Below, in pieces: positions 62,684 through 64,000 of a DNA stretch of 64,000 nucleotides. Origin of the DNA: Bibersteinia trehalosi (lineage in GTDB: Bacteria > Pseudomonadota > Gammaproteobacteria > Enterobacterales > Pasteurellaceae); NCBI RefSeq assembly GCF_004346205.1, contig NZ_SMAM01000005.1, positions 124,001 through 188,000 of the forward strand, given 5' to 3'. Made by a program: the position numbers and the translations under genes. The stretch's first letter is position 1. The number at the start of each line of letters is the position of its first letter. A model generated the notes under the pieces. The model had not been told where the DNA came from. It saw only the letters and a list, made by a program, of their open reading frames with translations, and made no database searches.

Positions 62684-63902
62684 ACTCTGCGTTATCGGCT
62701 TAGGTTATATCGGCTTACCCACTGCAACCGTTTTTGCACTGGCAGGCAAACAAGTTATCGGCGTAGATACCAATCCACAAGTGATTGAGAGCTTAGCCCA
62801 AGGGAAACTGCACTTTCTTGAACCCCAGCTTACAGAGAAGCTACAACAAGCGCTCCAAAGTGGCTATTTTTCTGCAAAATCTCGTCCTGAAGCTGCTGAT
62901 GTGTTTATTATTGCTGTTCCAACCCCATTAAATGATGCCCAACAGCCAGATCTGAGCTATATCCGCCAAGCAAGTGAAAGCATTGCTCCAGTGTTGGCTA
63001 ACGGCAATTTAATCGTATTGGAATCAACCTCACCTGTTGGCACGACAGAACAATTAGCCCAATGGTTAAAAGAGCTCCGCCCAGATCTCTCTGAGTTACT
63101 TTTTGCCTATTGTCCCGAACGTGTGTTGCCAGGAAAAATGATGCAAGAGATCTATCATAACGATCGTATTATTGGCGGTTTAAGCGCACAAGCCACTGCG
63201 CAAGCGGTACATTTATACCAAATTTTTACCAAAGGTGAATGTGTGCCTACCAGCGCTCGCTTAGCAGAAATGTGTAAGCTCACCGAAAATAGTTTCCGTG
63301 ATGTCAATATTGCGTTTGCGAATGAATTATCATTGATCTGCGATCATCTTAATATCAGCGTGTGGGAGCTGATTCGCCTTGCTAATCGTCACCCTAGAGT
63401 CAATATCTTACAACCTGGAGCTGGGGTTGGGGGGCACTGTATTGCAGTCGATCCCCATTTCATCGTGGCGCAATCCCCGAAGCAGGCTCGTTTAATCCAC
63501 ATGGCACGCACGGTAAATGACAGTAAACCAGCATGGGTAATTGAAAAAGTCAAACTAGCTGTAGCAGATTATGCGATGGCTAACGATAAAAAGCCAAGTG
63601 ATATTCGCATTGCTTGTCTAGGTTTAAGCTTTAAAGCTGATGTTGATGACCTACGAGAAAGCCCCGCACTAGAAATTACCCAAAATTTGGCTCAATGGCA
63701 TCAAGGTGAACTTTGGGTGGTTGAGCCCCATATTCAACAATTACCAACCATTTTGCAAAATAAAGCAAATTTAGTACCGCTTGCACAAGCATTACAATCT
63801 GCGGATGTGGTGGTTTTACTGGTAGATCACCAAGCCTTCAAACAGATGCAAGCACCGGAAAACAAAGTAATCGTGGATACTCGAGGCATATGGCTGCGTT
63901 AG
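62673..63902 (+). CDS. wecC: UDP-N-acetyl-D-mannosamine dehydrogenase
   Basis: A 409-residue NAD-dependent dehydrogenase oxidising UDP-ManNAc to UDP-ManNAcA, a building block of ECA. The N-terminal Rossmann motif is [10 protein letters not shown]. The catalytic Cys lies in [11 protein letters not shown], and the C-terminal UDP-binding part has [16 protein letters not shown]. Start: ATG at 62673 with AAGGAT upstream, inside the last codons of wecB. It overlaps the next gene by 13 bases. Confidence 0.95.
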   Translation: MINKLCVIGLGYIGLPTATVFALAGKQVIGVDTNPQVIESLAQGKLHFLEPQLTEKLQQALQSGYFSAKSRPEAADVFIIAVPTPLNDAQQPDLSYIRQASESIAPVLANGNLIVLESTSPVGTTEQLAQWLKELRPDLSELLFAYCPERVLPGKMMQEIYHNDRIIGGLSAQATAQAVHLYQIFTKGECVPTSARLAEMCKLTENSFRDVNIAFANELSLICDHLNISVWELIRLANRHPRVNILQPGAGVGGHCIAVDPHFIVAQSPKQARLIHMARTVNDSKPAWVIEKVKLAVADYAMANDKKPSDIRIACLGLSFKADVDDLRESPALEITQNLAQWHQGELWVVEPHIQQLPTILQNKANLVPLAQALQSADVVVLLVDHQAFKQMQAPENKVIVDTRGIWLR

Positions 63903-64000
63903 AAAAAAATATGCTTGGCGTAGTCGTTCCAAGCCAGTGGGAAAGCGCGTTTTTTGGTAGAAAGATTGGTACACTACAATTTTCCCATTCACCATCTTGG
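63890..64000 (+). CDS. wecD: WecD-like dTDP-fucosamine acetyltransferase (5' part only)
   Basis: Only 37 codons are inside the window. The visible MAALEKN..VVPSQWESAFFGRKIG resembles the start of E. coli WecD, where TWENAFFG stands at the same place. WecD is a GNAT-type enzyme acetylating TDP-fucosamine in ECA synthesis. The start ATG at 63890 lies inside wecC, with GAGG close before it; an ATG seven codons later is possible. Assignment rests on the short WESAFFG match and on position after wecC. Confidence 0.65.
   Translation, partial: MAALEKNMLGVVVPSQWESAFFGRKIGTLQFSHSPSW

Noticed and set aside
1-64000. tRNA or rRNA genes, prophage or integrative element
   Set aside because: No cloverleaf-like or rRNA-like stretches, integrases or phage genes were recognised in any intergenic region.

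Overview
The window looks like a chromosome segment of a Pasteurellaceae bacterium of the Actinobacillus pleuropneumoniae type. The core ACAAGCGGT, or close variants followed by A/T-rich TTTTGCAAA tails, occurs throughout in both orientations. That is the DNA-uptake signal of the Apl branch of the family, not the AAGTGCGGT of Haemophilus influenzae. Gene content agrees: afuABC, fhuCDBA, a PTS-rich sugar metabolism and an enterobacterial-common-antigen (ECA) type cluster. No rRNA, tRNA, prophage, CRISPR array or complete insertion sequence was seen. Species assignment is inference; only the branch is well supported.

Layout. 1-4.4 kb: the start of an SNF-family sodium symporter, then the leftward sucrose operon scrK-scrB-scrR with a LacI-type operator inside its promoter. 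4.5-8.8 kb: rluC, an esterase, lpxB and a general porin. 8.9-13.1 kb: leftward asd, an OLD-family ATPase/TOPRIM protein (YbjD-like) and ppnN. 13.4-16.1 kb: ptsH-ptsI-crr with hairpins between the genes. 16.2-26.7 kb: miaB, cyuA, carA-carB (ArgR and PurR sites in front, a MITE between them), yidC, ychJ and a small unknown membrane protein. 26.8-33.3 kb: an orphan amino-acid-binding protein, glmS with a DeoR regulator, and a compact class I ribonucleotide reductase (nrdB-nrdA). 33.4-45.8 kb: afuABC (hexose-phosphate uptake), the mannose PTS operon manXYZ-yobD-manA, potD-satP and ubiD. 45.9-51.9 kb: the hydroxamate siderophore locus fhuCDB-fhuA. 52-64 kb: ftsY-ftsE-ftsX, divergent rsmD, nagBA, rplU-rpmA, gph, and the start of an ECA operon wecA-wzz-wecB-wecC-wecD running off the right edge.

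How the genes fit together. Much of the window handles sugars and amino sugars. HPr, EI and EIIA(Glc) feed the mannose PTS. ManA, NagA and NagB drain mannose-6-P and GlcNAc-6-P towards fructose-6-P. GlmS runs the opposite way, making GlcN-6-P for the envelope. AfuABC imports sugar phosphates, and ScrB/ScrK process sucrose-6-P. Good CRP sites lie at class I or class II distances from the inferred starts of manX, nagB and afuA, so catabolite control appears to link these loci.

The most unusual structure is in ftsY. The acidic N-terminal domain contains a 56-residue (168-bp) repeat, present 2.8 times. At DNA level each unit is an inverted pair of palindromes bracketed by GTAG and CTAC (REPIN-like) plus an uptake-signal sequence, all translated in frame. 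Related palindromes and a second repeat family (a MITE with long terminal inverted repeats) occur elsewhere, one MITE copy altering the 5' end of fhuD.
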